Shown: piece after piece, positions 31,390-40,182 of the stretch
Numbering within the stretch: position 1 is the first letter of the stretch
Layout: every line of letters begins with the position of its first letter
Source of the DNA: Caldifarciminota bacterium
GTDB taxonomy: Bacteria > Hydrothermota > Tepidihabitantia > B3-TA06
Length of the DNA stretch: 40,182 nt
Assembly: GCA_016934635.1 (NCBI GenBank)
Contig: JAFGSK010000088.1
Location: forward strand, 1 to 40,182
Direction of reading: 5' to 3'
Notes under the pieces: model-generated
Seen by the model: only the letters and a program-made list of their open reading frames with translations
The model's database searches: none
Told to the model about the DNA's origin: nothing
Translations under genes and position numbers: made by a program

Positions 31390-31417
31390 TTGACAACACA
31401 TGTTTTCCGCGTATTAT
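31390..31417 (+). promoter_or_regulatory. Promoter of the first HEAT-repeat gene
   Basis: TTGACA (31390-31395), a 16-bp spacer and TATTAT (31412-31417). Confidence 0.6.
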
Positions 31418-31438
31418 TCGGCAAGCAAGGAGGTATAA

Positions 31439-32443
31439 ATGAGTATCGTTTCAAGAAAGGTCACGTTTATTGTGGGCCTAATCGCTTTTTTCTTGGTCCC
31501 TTTCACGGCTTACCCACAGGAAAACGTCTCAGGCAAACTTCTCAAACACCTTAAGGACGAAAACCCTACCATCCGAACCGCGGCTATAGAAGCCCTTATG
31601 GAAGATAAGGACGTCAAGTTTACCGAACCATTGATCGAGGCCCTGTCAGATGAAGACGAAGGAGTTAGAACCGCAGCAATCTATGCGCTCGGCGATATGG
31701 GTGATTATCGGGCTGTAGAACCTTTGATCGGGCTTCTTTCCGATGAGTCTTCTTACGTGAGCTGGGCAGCCGCATCTGCGCTTGCCCGGATTGGCGACAA
31801 ACGAGCATTTGAGCCTTTAGTCAAGATGCTCACCGAAGGTGACGAATACGAAAAGGAGTCTGCAGCAGAAGCCTTGGGCTATCTGGGAGACAAAAGGGCC
31901 GCAGACCCCCTGATTAAGGCCTTGAAGGATGCCTCGGAGATCGTTCGCGCCGAGGCAGCCAGCGCTCTTGGGGAGCTAGGGGATATTAAACCAGTAGATC
32001 CTTTGATCGAGGTACTATCAGACAAAGAGGAAGCATCCAATGTAAGGTACAGCGCCGCATACGCACTCAGCATGCTGGGTGATCTCAAGGCAGTGGAACC
32101 CTTGATCGCAGCATTGGAAGACGAAAGCGCCGACATAAGGGGAGCTGCTGCAAGCGCCTTGGAAGAATTTGCAGATCCTCGTGCAGCGCAACCCTTGATC
32201 AAACTCCTCGAAGACAAAGAACCCTTCACGAGATATAATGCGATCTCGGCTCTTGGCAGGATAGGCGACCAGGCTGCTGTTGAGCCGCTTATTGCCGCCT
32301 TAAAGGATGAAGATGAAGATGGACGCTGGGCGATTTCCTACGCACTTGAAGAAATCACCGCTCGCAGCTTCGGTGAAAGCTACCAGAAGTGGTCAGACTG
32401 GTGGAAGATAAACAAGAAAGACTTCCTGCGAAACGCTGAATAA
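31439..32443 (+). CDS. Secreted HEAT-repeat protein 1
   Basis: A 334-residue protein with a signal peptide ending near TAYPQ. Residues ~32-310 hold about nine HEAT-like repeats of ~31 residues with the core AVEPLIxxLxDExxxVRxAAAxALGxxGD. The C-terminus has SYQKWSDWWKINKKDF, a short Trp-rich tail also seen in the next gene. HEAT solenoids bind proteins; export suggests a periplasmic or surface role. The ribosome site AAGGAGG precedes the ATG. Confidence 0.8.
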   Translation: MSIVSRKVTFIVGLIAFFLVPFTAYPQENVSGKLLKHLKDENPTIRTAAIEALMEDKDVKFTEPLIEALSDEDEGVRTAAIYALGDMGDYRAVEPLIGLLSDESSYVSWAAASALARIGDKRAFEPLVKMLTEGDEYEKESAAEALGYLGDKRAADPLIKALKDASEIVRAEAASALGELGDIKPVDPLIEVLSDKEEASNVRYSAAYALSMLGDLKAVEPLIAALEDESADIRGAAASALEEFADPRAAQPLIKLLEDKEPFTRYNAISALGRIGDQAAVEPLIAALKDEDEDGRWAISYALEEITARSFGESYQKWSDWWKINKKDFLRNAE

Positions 32444-32601
32444 GCCAGCTGCTACAGCTTGCCCACCGTCTTCCAGGTTCTCACGTATGCAAGTGCTACC
32501 GGAAGGCAAGAACATTTAGGTTATTACTGAACTTGTAAAACTAGGTTTACTTTAAGGTTCTATATTCGTCCAGTTTATGGTAACAAGATAAGGAGGCGTA
32601 T

Positions 32602-34440
32602 ATGTTTAAGGATATAAAATTCACCCTGACTTGGTTAGTTTTTTTAACTTTGGCTCCTTGCGGTTTATTCGCCCAGGATGAAGCTTCAACCAATGATGTT
32701 GACAGCTTAATCGTCATGCTTAAGCATGAGAATGCAGTTATGCGAGGGCAAGCGGCCTACAAGCTTGGACAACTAAGTGATTCGAGAGCGGTACCGGCTT
32801 TGATTGAAGCCTTACAAGACGAGGACCTGAACGTAAGATGCACGGCGGCTGAGGCTTTGGGTGAAATCGGAGATCCCGAGTCGGCGGAAGCTTTGATAAA
32901 CTGCCTGTCGGACGAGGAGGCTGAGATGCGTGAGAATGCTGCAGGCGCTTTGGGGACGATAGGAGACCCGCAAGCTGTTGAACGTTTATTAGACATCGTG
33001 TGGGATGAATCTGAATACGTACGAGGGGCAGCGGTCTGGTCCCTGGGTGAAATAGCGGATGCAAGAGCAATCCCTGAGTTAATCAAGGCCCTGGGAGATT
33101 ATGACTGGGGTGTTCAACAGAATGCAGAACAAGCTCTGGTCAAGATAGGAAAACCTGCAGTGGAACCGCTGTTGGCCGTCCTTTCGGAAGCGAAACCCGA
33201 TTCCCTGGAAATTGCTGTAATGGCCATTAACGAGTTATGTGTGGCTGTGGACGAATTGCGAGAAGCCTTGGAAGCCTTGAGAGAACCCTACTGGGGTATC
33301 TGGAATATAAATCTTCCTGCATTCACAGCTCTGGCCGAGATCGGTGACGCAAGGTCTACCGGATATCTTATTAAAGCTTTCAGATCTTACGACATCAAAG
33401 TATGCAGCCTCGCGGTTCAGGGTCTGGCCAAGATAGGGGAACCGGCCGTAGTACCGCTAATCGCTGAACTTACAGCCCCTGATCCAGTGGTCCGTGGTTG
33501 GGTGACTATGACCCTGGGAGAAATCGCCGACACCTCGGCCGTGGAACCACTCATCGAGACGCTCGAAGATCCGGAAGACAACGTCCGGGCGGCCGCGGCC
33601 CGAGCCTTGGGCGCTGTTGGAGATCCCAGGGCATCCGAACCTCTTACGAAGCTCCTCGAGGATGGAAATTACCTTGTTAGATTTAACGCCGTCCTGGCAT
33701 TAGCCGAGATCGAGGCGGAACCTGCCCGACTCCTTTCTCTGCTTACAGATGAGAACAGATGGGTAAGAGAAGAAGCTGCAAAGGAGATAGGCGAAAGGGC
33801 AGACATAGAAACGATCGAGAATCTGATAGATATGCTAGAGCAAAGCAATCCAGACCAAAAAGAAGTAATAGCCAGGTTGCTTGGAGACGTAGGAAACGAA
33901 CGAGCAGTCGAACCCCTGTTATCGTTGCTAAAGGAGAATGATTTTCACCTGAATCTGGCCGCGCTAGAGGCGTTGGGGAACCTTCAAGCTCCGAAGGCCG
34001 TAGACCCCTTGATCGACTTCCTTTACCGTGAGGATGATGACCTTCAAGAAGGCGCTCGAAGGGCATTGGTCGCTATAGGCAGTCCGGCTTTGCCTGCTTT
34101 AATCGAGTGTGTCGACGATCATGATATCGCTGTTCGAATCGCTGCAGTCAATGCAATAGGGGGTATAGCCGACTCAAGTACCGTGGAGGTTTTGATTGAC
34201 GCCTTAAAAGACAATGACCTGTATGTACGTCAGGAAGCGGCACAGGCCCTGGGAAAGATACGTGATTATCGGGCGGTTGGTCATTTGATCGATCGGATGA
34301 AGAAGGAACCCTGGGAGGTTCAGTACAAATATGCCAATGTGCTCTCTGGAATAACCGGCGAGGACTTCGGCAGGGATTACAAAGTATGGAAGAAATGGTG
34401 GGAAAAAAACAAAAACGACCTTCTCAGTAACCAGCGGTAA
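32602..34440 (+). CDS. Secreted HEAT-repeat protein 2
   Basis: A 612-residue paralog of the preceding gene with a signal peptide (LTWLVFLTLAPCGLFA). It has about 17 HEAT-like repeats, with a few irregular ones near residues 180-260. The C-terminus DYKVWKKWWEKNKNDL repeats the Trp-rich tail of protein 1. Duplication is therefore likely. AAGGAGG precedes the ATG. The gene is 158 bp after protein 1 and may have its own weak promoter. Confidence 0.8.
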   Translation: MFKDIKFTLTWLVFLTLAPCGLFAQDEASTNDVDSLIVMLKHENAVMRGQAAYKLGQLSDSRAVPALIEALQDEDLNVRCTAAEALGEIGDPESAEALINCLSDEEAEMRENAAGALGTIGDPQAVERLLDIVWDESEYVRGAAVWSLGEIADARAIPELIKALGDYDWGVQQNAEQALVKIGKPAVEPLLAVLSEAKPDSLEIAVMAINELCVAVDELREALEALREPYWGIWNINLPAFTALAEIGDARSTGYLIKAFRSYDIKVCSLAVQGLAKIGEPAVVPLIAELTAPDPVVRGWVTMTLGEIADTSAVEPLIETLEDPEDNVRAAAARALGAVGDPRASEPLTKLLEDGNYLVRFNAVLALAEIEAEPARLLSLLTDENRWVREEAAKEIGERADIETIENLIDMLEQSNPDQKEVIARLLGDVGNERAVEPLLSLLKENDFHLNLAALEALGNLQAPKAVDPLIDFLYREDDDLQEGARRALVAIGSPALPALIECVDDHDIAVRIAAVNAIGGIADSSTVEVLIDALKDNDLYVRQEAAQALGKIRDYRAVGHLIDRMKKEPWEVQYKYANVLSGITGEDFGRDYKVWKKWWEKNKNDLLSNQR

Positions 34441-34534
34441 TGAACCGAACGTAGCCAATTGATACGCAATCTAATCCGAGATCGTCAGGTATTTTCAAAG
34501 TCGCCGCAAGAAAATCACTTTACTTTTTTTAAAG

Positions 34535-35896
34535 CTAAGGAAAAACCTGCCTGCGATGATTGAAGGTCGCCGCCACCGAAGGGGCCTTGATGACATCCCG
34601 CCAGATAAAGCGCAGGCCGTCACTGGCAAACCGCTCGCGGATTAGTCTCGCAAACCCCTTGCCGTAGATATCGAAGGGTTTATTGAGTGTAGCGATAGTG
34701 GTGTTTAAGAGGTAATGCATCGCGGATGCTGAGATGTGAGGGTGGTTCCAGACTAGGTACTTGGCGTCGTAGTGGCGGTAGGTGCGGTCAAAGATGCCGT
34801 AATTTTTCTGGATGTCTGACCATAACGGGGTCTTCGGGAACGGGGTGATTATATTGACCTGGTGGGCGTCGAAACCAACAGATTTGAGACTCCGGACATC
34901 TTCGAGGGTTGACTCGACGGTTTCGTGCTCGTAGCCTATCATGTAATAGACCATCCGATACATCCCCGGCTTTTCCCGGGTGCGGCGTACTAACTCCAGC
35001 GCCTCTTCGAGCTTTTGCGACTTGGAAATGGAATCAAGGGAACGCTGGGACATGGTTTCAACGCCAATCAAAGGAAAACGAAGCCCGCGCTCGTACCAGG
35101 TGTCCAGGTGGCGGAGGAAAAGCGCAGCACGTGACTGGGCCCACCAGCGCATCTTGTAACGGGCAAGAATCAAGGTAAGCTTGTCTGCAAACTGCGGGCT
35201 TATTCCGAAGATCTCGTCGAGTATCAGGATATCTGTTATTCCCCTCTTGTGGTAGTGTCGAACGACCCTTTCGATGCTCTCTATGTTAATGTTGAAGCGG
35301 TGCCTGTCGAACACCGGTGTCTGGCAGAAGGTACACTTGAAAGGACAACCCCGCTCAGTATAAAGAAGCCCAATGACCAGATAAGGTATTGAACCAGGCT
35401 CGAAGGCCAGTGGCCAGGTCATTACAGGATGTTGGATCTGATCCTGGGGAACCCTCCGACCGAACGCCTGGGCGACCTGATCCTCGGCCGCTCCGACAAA
35501 CACCCTGTCCACCATCCTGGGTATCGCCTCGTCGAGCGCACCGTACCCGCCCGCCCACAGCTCTCTAACCCCTTGCCTGCGGGCCTCATCTGCCATGCGG
35601 GCAACCTCGGCTATCTCGTTTTCAAAAAAGGAAAAACCGACTACGTCCCATCCTTCTTTTAGCTTACGAACGTATTGATGCCACAAGGGAAACTCGAGTG
35701 TCTCGATCTCGGGCACGTTCTGCTTCAGGAACCTCAAGCCGGGTGATGCCTTACGCTTGAACGACACCCTGGGTGTAAGGTATACGTTTTCTCCGACGTA
35801 ATCCAGGTAGTCGCCTGGGAAACGCCGGTAAGCGGTGCACAGGAGAACCTTGGGGTTAGACGATATCACTTTCTTCTTGTTTGAACTACCTTTCAT
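34535..35896 (-). CDS. Radical SAM protein with B12-binding-like N-terminus
   Basis: A 453-residue protein. Residues ~15-150 look like a B12-binding-type Rossmann domain (KVLLCTAYRRFPGDY, WDVVGFSFFENEIAEVARMA). The radical SAM cluster is C184-x3-C188-x2-C191 in RGCPFKCTFC. The later segment (DILILDEIFGISPQ, GVETMSQRSLDSISKSQ) is typical of the B12-radical SAM class that includes lipid, cofactor and antibiotic enzymes. The exact reaction is unknown. Convergent with the HEAT gene. Confidence 0.75.
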   Translation of the reverse strand: MKGSSNKKKVISSNPKVLLCTAYRRFPGDYLDYVGENVYLTPRVSFKRKASPGLRFLKQNVPEIETLEFPLWHQYVRKLKEGWDVVGFSFFENEIAEVARMADEARRQGVRELWAGGYGALDEAIPRMVDRVFVGAAEDQVAQAFGRRVPQDQIQHPVMTWPLAFEPGSIPYLVIGLLYTERGCPFKCTFCQTPVFDRHRFNINIESIERVVRHYHKRGITDILILDEIFGISPQFADKLTLILARYKMRWWAQSRAALFLRHLDTWYERGLRFPLIGVETMSQRSLDSISKSQKLEEALELVRRTREKPGMYRMVYYMIGYEHETVESTLEDVRSLKSVGFDAHQVNIITPFPKTPLWSDIQKNYGIFDRTYRHYDAKYLVWNHPHISASAMHYLLNTTIATLNKPFDIYGKGFARLIRERFASDGLRFIWRDVIKAPSVAATFNHRRQVFP

Positions 35897-35952
35897 CCTA
35901 GACTCCTGATTCAGTATCGCTTACCCTTTCTCACAGCTTTATTCCCTTAACG

Positions 35953-36070
35953 TTGGGGTCCTTTACCTCGACAGATATTACGAGATTCTTTTTAATTGTC
36001 AAGATTTGCATCTTTAACTAGTCAATTAGGAAATATCACTCCAATCGAAAAAAATCTCACCAAGGACCCC
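35953..36070. repeat. Inverted pair around the radical SAM promoter
   Basis: GGGGTCCTT at 35955-35963 and AAGGACCCC at 36062-36070 face each other about 98 bp apart, with an AT-rich segment between. The core shares the GGACCCC theme of the 37-bp repeats but not their length. Confidence 0.45.
35975..36002 (-). promoter_or_regulatory. Promoter of the radical SAM gene
   Basis: Minus strand: TTGACA (36002-35997), a 16-bp spacer and TAATAT (35980-35975). Confidence 0.55.
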
Positions 36071-36118
36071 GACACATTTCCAACCAAATGCACTCCACGA
36101 GAGTAAAACCTCTCGACC

Positions 36119-36146
36119 TTGACACATCGCATCTTCATCCTATAAT
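36119..36146 (+). promoter_or_regulatory. Promoter of the LysW-like gene
   Basis: TTGACA (36119-36124), a 16-bp spacer and TATAAT (36141-36146), about 24 bp before the ATG. Confidence 0.65.
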
Positions 36147-36169
36147 CGCGCGTAGGAAGCATCGCGGAG

Positions 36170-36526
36170 ATGAAATTGATTGAAATTGAATGCCCGACAT
36201 GTGAGAGTCTTTTTGAGGCCTCCCATTCATTGAAGTTGTGGGATAAGATCGAGTGCCCTCTATGTGGTGAAAGATTGCAGGTTGTGTCTCTTGACCCCCT
36301 CGCCGTTGATTACTACGAAGAGGACGATAAAGAACCCGAACCTGAGGGTGATGAGGAGTTTGAGGAATCTGCAGATGAGGTTTTCGAGATGGAAACCGAA
36401 TACAAGCCGACATTCCAAGTAGAAGACGAAGAAAACCAATCCTTCGAGTTGCCCGAAAAGAGCACTCTGTTCGAGAATCCTGAAGAGGAGGAAGAAGGTG
36501 GAGAAGAAAAGGAAGAAGAAGATTAA
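36170..36526 (+). CDS. LysW-like zinc ribbon with long acidic tail
   Basis: A 118-residue protein. Residues ~8-50 match the LysW/ArgW amino-group carrier core: ECPTCESLFEAS, then IECPLCGERLQVVSLDPLAV, with two CPxC knuckles and the conserved VVSLDPL. True LysW ends in an EDWGE-type C-terminal Glu used for substrate attachment; here a ~65-residue Glu/Asp tail follows and ends in EEED. It could be a LysW relative with a new role or an unrelated zinc ribbon with an acidic domain. The start has GGAG directly adjacent, so the leader is short. No lysine or arginine genes are nearby. Confidence 0.6.
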   Translation: MKLIEIECPTCESLFEASHSLKLWDKIECPLCGERLQVVSLDPLAVDYYEEDDKEPEPEGDEEFEESADEVFEMETEYKPTFQVEDEENQSFELPEKSTLFENPEEEEEGGEEKEEED

Positions 36527-36622
36527 CTATTACATAATACAATCTACTACCAGATACAAGCCCCTATCAACGGCATACCCCCTGGAAATTAAACTATTGT
36601 GTTAAATAGGCAATACATCCTA

Positions 36623-36651
36623 TTGACAAACGTTAAAGTTAACCCTATGAT
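36623..36651 (+). promoter_or_regulatory. Promoter of the C10 peptidase gene
   Basis: TTGACA (36623-36628), a 17-bp spacer and TATGAT (36646-36651). Confidence 0.6.
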
Positions 36652-36694
36652 ATTTATCGAAGTTGAATAAACCAAGGAGCTTGAAGGAGTATGG

Positions 36695-38266
36695 ATGAAA
36701 AATACTGGTTTAATTAAAGGATTCCTTACCTTAATTGGTGTTATCTTAGTGCTGTTTTCGGGACGACTTTGGGCAGATCAGGTTAACTCTGAGAGGGCTC
36801 TCGCAGCCGCCCGAACACATGTTGTATCCTTACGGGGAGTGTGGAGTCAGATCCCCGAACTTGAGGGTATCCAGGTAATGGTCAAAGACCTTCACCCTTT
36901 AACTGACGGTGAGACCGATAAGACACTAGGATACGTGGTTGACCTCGAACCTCAGGGATTCGTTGTTCTATCTGCTTCGACTGACATCAGTCCGGTGATC
37001 GCTTACTCGTTTCGCTGCGACTTCTCCTGGGAGGAAGATCGTGAAAACGTCCTGCTTTGGATGGTTCGTCAAGACCTTGCTCTCCGAATCCAAGCGATCG
37101 AGCGACAAGTTACAACTCAAAACCATCGCAATGCACCCTCGTGGCAGGATTATCTCGATGAAAAGAACCTGGCCCTCGAAACAGAGCAGTGGCCTGCGGA
37201 AGGTTCGACATCCACCGGAGGGTGGGTAGAAACGACCTGGCATCAGCAGTGGCCCTATAACACCTACTGTCCGAAAGACCCGGAAACCGGTACGCGTTGT
37301 GTCGTAGGATGCGTGGCTACCGCCATGTCGCAAATCATCGACTACTATGCCGATAGAGACAATTACTTCCCACCTGTCCGACTCGAGGGATGGAATCGTT
37401 ACACATCTTACGGAACATCCCCACCCATACGTATAGACAGAGATTCAACCCTTTACGACTTTCCCTCGATATCCGTACTCAATCAATACGTACCGGATGT
37501 GCAGGTCTGCTACGCCCTGGACGATAAATTGATGGATCATGAACTGGGAACCCTTAGTTTCATCTGCGGTATATCGGTCGAGATGCATTACAGCAGTTCA
37601 GGTTCTGGTTCTGCAGTCTGGGATGTTCCCGGGGCATTGAAAACCATATTCAACTACTCGTCGGCTGAATGGGTGCAAGCAGGCTCCAGCATGTACGACA
37701 AACTCAGGGAGAACATGAAGGATGGTTTGCCTGCCGAGTTATCAATCATCAGCGACGAATCGGGACACGCAATAGTCTGTGACGGTCTGCGCCTGGAAGG
37801 TGAAAACGAGTACTACCACCTCAACTTTGGGTGGGGAAAGAACAGCCCGGAACCTATCAGCAACGCCTGGTACTTGCTTCCTTGGGGAATGCCTGCAGGC
37901 TTCAGCTTCGTTACCGGTGCCGCACTTAACATCCGTCCCCCAACCGTGTCTTCAGTCGTGGAGGAACAAAAACCAGATAGCCTCTCTCATCTTGAAATTA
38001 TACTTAACCCTAATCCGATACGGTCTGGTAATCAAGTCACGTTCGAGTTTACCCTCACCACACCGTCTCACGTTGAAATCACCGTCTTCGATGCATCAGG
38101 CAGCAAGCTGAAAAAACTAGTAGACAGTCACCTTACTGACGGACACCACTGCTTCACTCTTTCACTGCATGACGATAACGGGTCGGTGCTCGCCTCGGGC
38201 AGCTACTTCATCCTGATGCATACCGACAAGGAGGTCTCCAAGACAAAGTTGATCGTGTTGGAGTAA
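36695..38266 (+). CDS. Secreted C10 (streptopain-like) cysteine peptidase
   Basis: A 523-residue protein. A signal peptide precedes an inhibitory prodomain (~28-170, with GFVVLSASTDISPVIAYSF). The C10 catalytic residues are visible: Cys206 in GCVATAMSQ and His358 in ESGHAIV, followed by NFGWG. A C-terminal Ig-like/FlgD-type domain (~430-523; NPNPIRSGNQVTFEF, ending VSKTKLIVLE) resembles the sorting domains of secreted proteins in T9SS-type or related bacteria. GGAG lies 5 nt before the ATG. Confidence 0.85.
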   Translation: MKNTGLIKGFLTLIGVILVLFSGRLWADQVNSERALAAARTHVVSLRGVWSQIPELEGIQVMVKDLHPLTDGETDKTLGYVVDLEPQGFVVLSASTDISPVIAYSFRCDFSWEEDRENVLLWMVRQDLALRIQAIERQVTTQNHRNAPSWQDYLDEKNLALETEQWPAEGSTSTGGWVETTWHQQWPYNTYCPKDPETGTRCVVGCVATAMSQIIDYYADRDNYFPPVRLEGWNRYTSYGTSPPIRIDRDSTLYDFPSISVLNQYVPDVQVCYALDDKLMDHELGTLSFICGISVEMHYSSSGSGSAVWDVPGALKTIFNYSSAEWVQAGSSMYDKLRENMKDGLPAELSIISDESGHAIVCDGLRLEGENEYYHLNFGWGKNSPEPISNAWYLLPWGMPAGFSFVTGAALNIRPPTVSSVVEEQKPDSLSHLEIILNPNPIRSGNQVTFEFTLTTPSHVEITVFDASGSKLKKLVDSHLTDGHHCFTLSLHDDNGSVLASGSYFILMHTDKEVSKTKLIVLE

Positions 38267-38360
38267 ACCCCAGGGAAAAATAGGGAAGCGCTAAGTACCT
38301 GTAAAATTATGCCTTAGGAGGAGTCTATCTTAAATACGACGCCGAGTGAAGGCATCCCGC

Positions 38361-38389
38361 TTGACAAACTGCACAAATCTGGCTAATAT
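38361..38389 (+). promoter_or_regulatory. Promoter of the terminal secreted protein gene
   Basis: TTGACA (38361-38366), a 17-bp spacer and TAATAT (38384-38389). Confidence 0.65.
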
Positions 38390-38422
38390 ACTACACTATC
38401 AAGTAAACCATTAGGAGGAGAT

Positions 38423-40182
38423 ATGAAACGTAAGCTTGTATTAGCAGTTTCAATCTTGCTTTCTGTGACTGCTATAAACTCGGCAACCGCAGAAACTGCT
38501 GGAACATCTGAAATAGTTGCATCCGACTATCTTGACAAAAATACGACATCTCCGGACATCTCAGCTCAGCCGGTTGAAGAATCCAATTACGTAGGAAAAA
38601 TCAGACTCCCATTTGCCCTTCAGGAAAGGGATACATTCGCCACCTTCGTCTACACTTACGGAGACATAGTGGTTTTTTCTTATGCGGATGATAACCCTAT
38701 TGAAATCCTCGATTCCCTCGGCAATCTGGTTACCGTCGATACATTGATGCTGGACGAGTATCTCTATGCTAAGGATATTCCCTGGGGGGTTTACCAGGTG
38801 CTGGCTGAAAAGGAGTTTTCGGTACTCAGCGGAGACCCCTGGGGGGTCGGTTTAGGCTGCTGGTACGCGGTAGATCAACACAGCAGCCCTATAAGCACCA
38901 AGCTCTTGTCAGTTGGCCCTAAAACCGCGCCCTCGGGTTACGATGCGTGTATGCTCGTTTTCGCCTACCATGACAACACCCATGTAATCGTTCGCAATCT
39001 TGATAACGATCAGGTCATATTCGAAGGTGATCTGGACAGTGCAGATTACTGGATACAGAATCACGGCGACATCCCGCCCGTATTCTACTCGGTGGAGGCC
39101 TCCTATCCTGTTTCCACCATGACTGCCTGCGGTGTCAACGGAATGTACATACCTTCATTCAACGGCACCTTTACAGGCACCGATTTCATGGGCTACCAGC
39201 ATGGGTGGTCAGGAACACCGCAGGACTGTCAGGTCATACCATGGGAAGACAATACCAGGGTTACCATGCATTCCCTTACAAACCCTAGTATGCAATACCG
39301 ATCAGAGGTTTGTCAGAATAAGGGAGATGTTACTTTGTTTAGCCTCCCTGTCGGGGAGGCGGTTTACATCCATTCCGACAAACCGATCTCGGTTTCGCAG
39401 ACCGAATGGTGGAGTTTCGGTATGGATAAACAATTCATCTGCGCTTTCTACATGGTCCGTGGAATCGATCCTGACGGCCTGGGTCTGGGCAGGGAATTTT
39501 ATATACCTATAGAGGTAACATATAGCGATTCACCTTCACGACTCCACGTTATTGCCTTCACTGACGACACATATGTAAGGGTCACGAGATCCTTAAAAAG
39601 CAACCCAGGTGAAGCATTCCTCTGGGAAGGAAACCTTGACAGGGGAGATTTCTATCGTTATACAAACGGTGGAGAACCTACAGTCTTTCACATAGTTGCA
39701 GACAAAGGTGTAGCGACGATAGGAAGTTGTAAAGATCGACAAGGCTCTGATTTCATGCCTCTTTGGTTCGCCATTCATCCCGCAGTGGCGGTACTGCCCG
39801 ACCAGTTCAAGCAGACCGAGTGTACGGTTACATGCCCTTATGACGTAACGATCGAGAACAACGGCAATGCCTGGGATGTAATAAACATGGATACAATGAA
39901 TACCAAGTGCTCAGAGTTTGCCACCGAACTTTCCGATTTTCTTGGTCAAACCCTACCCGACGTTGACGGAAACGGCGAACCTGACACCGATACCCTTGTG
40001 CAGGGCGGGGCCTTCGAGGTTCTTGCTGAGGTTACACCCGTAGATAAGCTCCCCTTCGGTTATACAGACACATGCTACTTATCTATTGTATCGGCACGTG
40101 ATCCTGCCAGGCTTGATACGGCCATCCTAGTGACGACCATCCGCGAGATAGCGGTTTCAGTTGACTCCAATACGACGCTTCA
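38423..40182 (+). CDS. Large secreted protein, cut by the window end
   Basis: At least 586 residues, no stop before 40182. A signal peptide (LVLAVSILLSVTAINSATAE) follows AGGAGGAG. The mature part is beta-rich, with repeated segments like THVIVRNLDNDQVIFEGDLD and TYVRVTRSLKSNPGEAFLWE, and a later Cys-containing Ig-like domain (TVTCPYDVTIENNGNAWDVI). It resembles secreted proteins with repeated beta modules; the exact family is not recognised. The C-terminus, which might carry a sorting domain, is missing. Confidence 0.65.
   Translation, partial: MKRKLVLAVSILLSVTAINSATAETAGTSEIVASDYLDKNTTSPDISAQPVEESNYVGKIRLPFALQERDTFATFVYTYGDIVVFSYADDNPIEILDSLGNLVTVDTLMLDEYLYAKDIPWGVYQVLAEKEFSVLSGDPWGVGLGCWYAVDQHSSPISTKLLSVGPKTAPSGYDACMLVFAYHDNTHVIVRNLDNDQVIFEGDLDSADYWIQNHGDIPPVFYSVEASYPVSTMTACGVNGMYIPSFNGTFTGTDFMGYQHGWSGTPQDCQVIPWEDNTRVTMHSLTNPSMQYRSEVCQNKGDVTLFSLPVGEAVYIHSDKPISVSQTEWWSFGMDKQFICAFYMVRGIDPDGLGLGREFYIPIEVTYSDSPSRLHVIAFTDDTYVRVTRSLKSNPGEAFLWEGNLDRGDFYRYTNGGEPTVFHIVADKGVATIGSCKDRQGSDFMPLWFAIHPAVAVLPDQFKQTECTVTCPYDVTIENNGNAWDVINMDTMNTKCSEFATELSDFLGQTLPDVDGNGEPDTDTLVQGGAFEVLAEVTPVDKLPFGYTDTCYLSIVSARDPARLDTAILVTTIREIAVSVDSNTTL

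Overview
The window looks like part of the chromosome of an uncultured Gram-negative-type bacterium that carries a broken Mu-like prophage. The host assignment is inferred, not proven. It rests on several lipoproteins, an outer-membrane-type surface repeat protein, secreted HEAT-repeat proteins, a C10 peptidase with a FlgD/Por-like C-terminal domain, strong Shine-Dalgarno sites and many TTGACA-N16/17-TATAAT-like promoters. Candidate phyla such as WOR-3/Stahlbacteria or other FCB-like lineages would fit.

Region 1 (54-17592, minus strand) is the late module of a contractile-tailed phage. In transcription order it holds a scaffold-like protein, a decoration protein, a lambda-gpE-type capsid, a small protein, a DUF1320/gp36 protein, a tail-end protein, the sheath, the tube, and a tail assembly chaperone with a well-formed -1 frameshift site. 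It continues with a tape measure candidate, an AT-rich insert gene, a gp43-position protein, a LysM/gpX-like protein, the hub (gpD), spike (gpV), gp25/gpW, two short J-like proteins and a fibre-like protein. A small ribbon-helix-helix-like gene with its own promoter and palindrome lies antisense inside this module.

Region 2 (17.9-21.25 kb, plus) carries a LA_2272-like surface protein and four lipoproteins; three of these form a tandem NTF2-like/DUF4878-like set. Region 3 (21.6-25.66 kb) is the phage control and early end: an S24-type repressor with a divergent operator/promoter, a Mu Gam-like protein, an unknown protein, holin-like and spanin-like membrane proteins, a double excisionase-type HTH protein and a DUF935 (Mu gp29-like) portal. 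Inverting roughly 17.7-25.7 kb would place the portal next to the scaffold gene and restore a Mu-like gene order. No transposase, terminase or gp30-like gene is visible.

Region 4 (25.7-28.4 kb) is AT-rich accessory DNA: a small unknown gene, an SDH_sah/SppA-like serine protease, a decayed secreted-protein C-terminus and an intact IS1595-type insertion sequence with matching ends and flanking repeats. Region 5 (28.4-40.18 kb) is host-like: an ATC-hydrolase-like Cys-rich protein, an M55 D-aminopeptidase, an MFS transporter, two secreted HEAT-repeat paralogs, a radical SAM protein, a LysW-like zinc ribbon with a long acidic tail, a C10 peptidase and a large secreted protein cut by the window end.

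The least explained signals are the -1 frameshift, a 37-bp structured repeat family that keeps its fold while its arms change, dense clusters of short hairpins with three-base loops in the gaps of the phage module, and the apparent inversion. No tRNA, rRNA or CRISPR array was seen.
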